Shown here in pieces: positions 57,760 through 59,220 of a stretch of 59,220 bases of DNA. The position numbers and the translations under genes are program-made. A model generated the notes under the pieces. That model searched no databases. It had not been told where the DNA came from and saw only the letters and a program-made list of their open reading frames with translations. Position 1 is the stretch's first letter, and each line of letters begins with the position of its first letter. Location of the stretch: positions 1 to 59,220 of the forward strand of contig NZ_JACHWZ010000028.1 in the NCBI RefSeq assembly GCF_014191725.1, written 5' to 3'. This DNA comes from Microbulbifer rhizosphaerae. Its GTDB lineage: Bacteria > Pseudomonadota > Gammaproteobacteria > Pseudomonadales > Cellvibrionaceae.

Positions 57760-57784
57760 ATCCGCTGCAGTTGCGACAGACTTA

Positions 57785-57808
57785 GGGGGCCTGCGGCCCC
57801 CTTTTTTT
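57785..57808 (+). terminator. rho-independent terminator of the S8 peptidase gene
   Basis: GGGGGCC-TGC-GGCCCCC followed by seven T, 25 bases after the peptidase stop. Confidence 0.9.
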
Positions 57809-57856
57809 GTGGTCTAATAGGCGGCTACGAAGTTTTTCTGGTCGCGAGTAATAACT

Positions 57857-58087
57857 ATGGAACTGGAATTTATCACCGCCACCCTGTTCAATCTGGGGGT
57901 CAATTTAATCTACACCTTTCTCGCCCTGCTGATCGGCATACTCTCCCTGATCGTAATCGACAAGAAACTGCTCAAGCACGTGGATATCGAAAACGAATTG
58001 AAGAGCGGCAATATCGCAGTGGCTATTTTCGCCTCCACCATCCTGCTGTTTATTGCCATCATTATCTCTTTCGGCCTGAAAGGATAG
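57857..58087 (+). CDS. DUF350 family membrane protein
   Basis: 76 residues with two membrane helices: LGVNLIYTFLALLIGILSLI and NIAVAIFASTILLFIAIIIS, and the family's short acidic loop between them (HVDIENELKSG). DUF350 proteins are small inner-membrane proteins that often accompany genes for phospholipid, glutathionylspermidine or transglutaminase-like proteins. Nine bases separate it from the transglutaminase-like gene. Confidence 0.78.
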   Translation: MELEFITATLFNLGVNLIYTFLALLIGILSLIVIDKKLLKHVDIENELKSGNIAVAIFASTILLFIAIIISFGLKG

Positions 58088-58095
58088 AGACAGGT

Positions 58096-58908
58096 ATGCG
58101 CTACTGGATACTGGCAATTGGTTTCAGTACCGCCCTGACGCTGCCACATATACTGGTGACCTTATCCGGCGTCCCTTCGGCCGAACCTGAATTCCAACCG
58201 CGGGAGTTCGGCAGCCAGCCGGCAGAGACAGAGTACTCCAAGGACTCCCAGCGCGGCGTCGTGCGGGTGCAGGGCAGCAGCCAGCCCCTGACAGAAAAGT
58301 TTATCCAGCAGTCAGTGACCAAGCGCAGCCCCGAGCAGAGCGCCTATGTCTCCATCTGGCACTGGCAGGGCATTCGCGAAGCCACCGCATCCGCCCGCGG
58401 TCTGGACAGCGAGCACCACTTTGCCAGCAGTTACCTGGTGGGCTTCAAACCGTTCAAGACCAAACAACTCTGGGTACCGCTGTATACCCTGGCGATGCAC
58501 AAAGAGTATCAATACGATCACCTGCAGTACTCCGGACTCGCCGACATCTGGCAGACCTCGCGGCAGGCCTATTACCAGAAGCGCGGCGACTGCGAGGATC
58601 ACGCGATCCTGCTCGCGGACTGGCTGATAGAACTGGGCGTAGACGCCCGTGTCGCCATGGGCACCCACAACGGGGAGGGGCACGCCTGGGTGGTCGCCAT
58701 TGCCGGCAACAAGGAATATCTGCTGGAAGCCACCAGCAAGCGCCGCGAGACCAGCTGGCAGGCGATGCCGCTGGCGGAATTGGCCGAAGGGTACGATGTG
58801 GAGTTTCAGTTCAACCGGCATTTCTTCTGGGCGAAGAAGGGTTCCAGGCCGACCCGGAAATATCGGGGTAGTCACTGGATAAAGAAATCGCAGTTTATTC
58901 GTGGCTGA
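58096..58908 (+). CDS. transglutaminase-like cysteine peptidase, exported
   Basis: 270 residues. A hydrophobic N-terminus (YWILAIGFSTALTLPHILVT) acts as signal or anchor. The transglutaminase core is visible: YYQKRGDCEDHAILLADWLI with catalytic Cys, then DARVAMGTHNGEGHAWVVAI with catalytic His, and EYLLEATSKR where the Asp/Glu is expected. It probably acts in the periplasm on peptides or as a cross-linking enzyme. It is co-transcribed with the DUF350 gene; an AGGATAGAGACAGG precedes the ATG. Confidence 0.78.
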   Translation: MRYWILAIGFSTALTLPHILVTLSGVPSAEPEFQPREFGSQPAETEYSKDSQRGVVRVQGSSQPLTEKFIQQSVTKRSPEQSAYVSIWHWQGIREATASARGLDSEHHFASSYLVGFKPFKTKQLWVPLYTLAMHKEYQYDHLQYSGLADIWQTSRQAYYQKRGDCEDHAILLADWLIELGVDARVAMGTHNGEGHAWVVAIAGNKEYLLEATSKRRETSWQAMPLAELAEGYDVEFQFNRHFFWAKKGSRPTRKYRGSHWIKKSQFIRG

Positions 58909-58968
58909 TTTGCAGAATGTTGGGGCGAACCCCCTGTTCGAGCCATAAGACTTGAGCTAAGCCATTTT

Positions 58969-59142
58969 TGTAGGAGCCTGCTTGCAGGCGAAAGGTGCGG
59001 GCAACAGACTTCCAGTTGTCATCCATGGCGAGGCGAGAGCCCGTTCGATCGGGCCCCGGCCCCGCCATCCCTGGCGGGTCGCCAAACCGAGCACAAAGCG
59101 GTGCTTTGTAAACACGCGGTTTGGCCCTGCAAGCAGGCTCCT
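58969..59142. mobile_element. ~175-bp hairpin-ended element, copy 2
   Basis: Ends GTAGGAGCCTGCTTGCAGGC and GCCCTGCAAGCAGGCTCCT; the body is nearly the same as at 41477-41651 (CGTTCGATCGGGCCCCGGCC, GCCATCCCTGGCGGGTCGCC, AAAGCGGTGCTTTGTAAAC). This and the surrounding 58909-59220 hold no gene that I accept; the last ~78 bases to the window end are unassigned. Confidence 0.75.
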
Positions 59143-59220
59143 GATATGGATTGACTTGTCAACTATTGGCACTGCATTTTCCGTTGTTCCTCTCTGTCAG
59201 TGGCTTCGGGTCAGGACATG

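Overview
The window looks like part of a chromosome of a marine gammaproteobacterium of the Cellvibrionales type; Microbulbifer-like is my best guess, by inference only. The reasons are high GC outside the islands, gammaproteobacterial housekeeping genes (pgk, class II fba, serA, ybiT, cynS), many secreted or lipoprotein peptidases, and a dense family of short hairpin repeats (core GTAGGAGCGGCC...GGCCGCTCCTAC) in most intergenic gaps. No rRNA, tRNA, CRISPR array or transposase gene was seen.

Positions 1-5730 form an AT-rich accessory island. Its plus-strand half holds an interrupted acetyltransferase-like ORF, small basic and membrane proteins, a response regulator with an unfamiliar C-terminal domain, and a HEPN protein with a zinc ribbon. 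Its minus-strand half looks like integron cassettes: a small membrane protein, a HEPN (ApeA-like) protein, and a two-gene pair that matches the Pseudomonas Tse2 toxin/Tsi2 immunity pair, followed by an attC-like site.

From 6 to 26 kb is core-like sequence: a DUF1080 protein, ybiT, an M28 peptidase, then a nitrogen-regulated operon (formate/nitrite-type transporter, PP2C-kinase fusion, cyanase) behind a visible sigma-54 promoter and NtrC-type palindromes. After it come a DoxX-like protein, an HExxH lipoprotein, an S15-type hydrolase, an M1 aminopeptidase, an HdeD-like protein, and an omega-amino-acid aminotransferase plus semialdehyde dehydrogenase with a divergent LysR regulator.

From 26 to 39.6 kb is a more accessory zone: a SUKH-like protein, a flavin reductase, a CDP-alcohol phosphatidyltransferase, a GRDP-like protein with a Cys-Ser tail, a RES/ParS toxin-antitoxin pair with a frameshifted toxin, a selenate-type ABC transporter operon, a quinone-reductase/LysR pair, and an unusual two-gene unit in which a 131-residue protein ending in Gly-Gly precedes a DUF4132 protein.

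From 39.6 kb to the end is mostly core: TerC, STAS, VOC, DUF2007, aldehyde dehydrogenase, a short asparaginase, an FAH-family enzyme, serA, a decayed rarD with an 8-bp tandem repeat, fba-pgk, hydrolases, an M16 peptidase, a subtilisin, and a DUF350-transglutaminase pair. Two copies of a ~175-bp hairpin-ended element lie at 41.5 and 59.0 kb.
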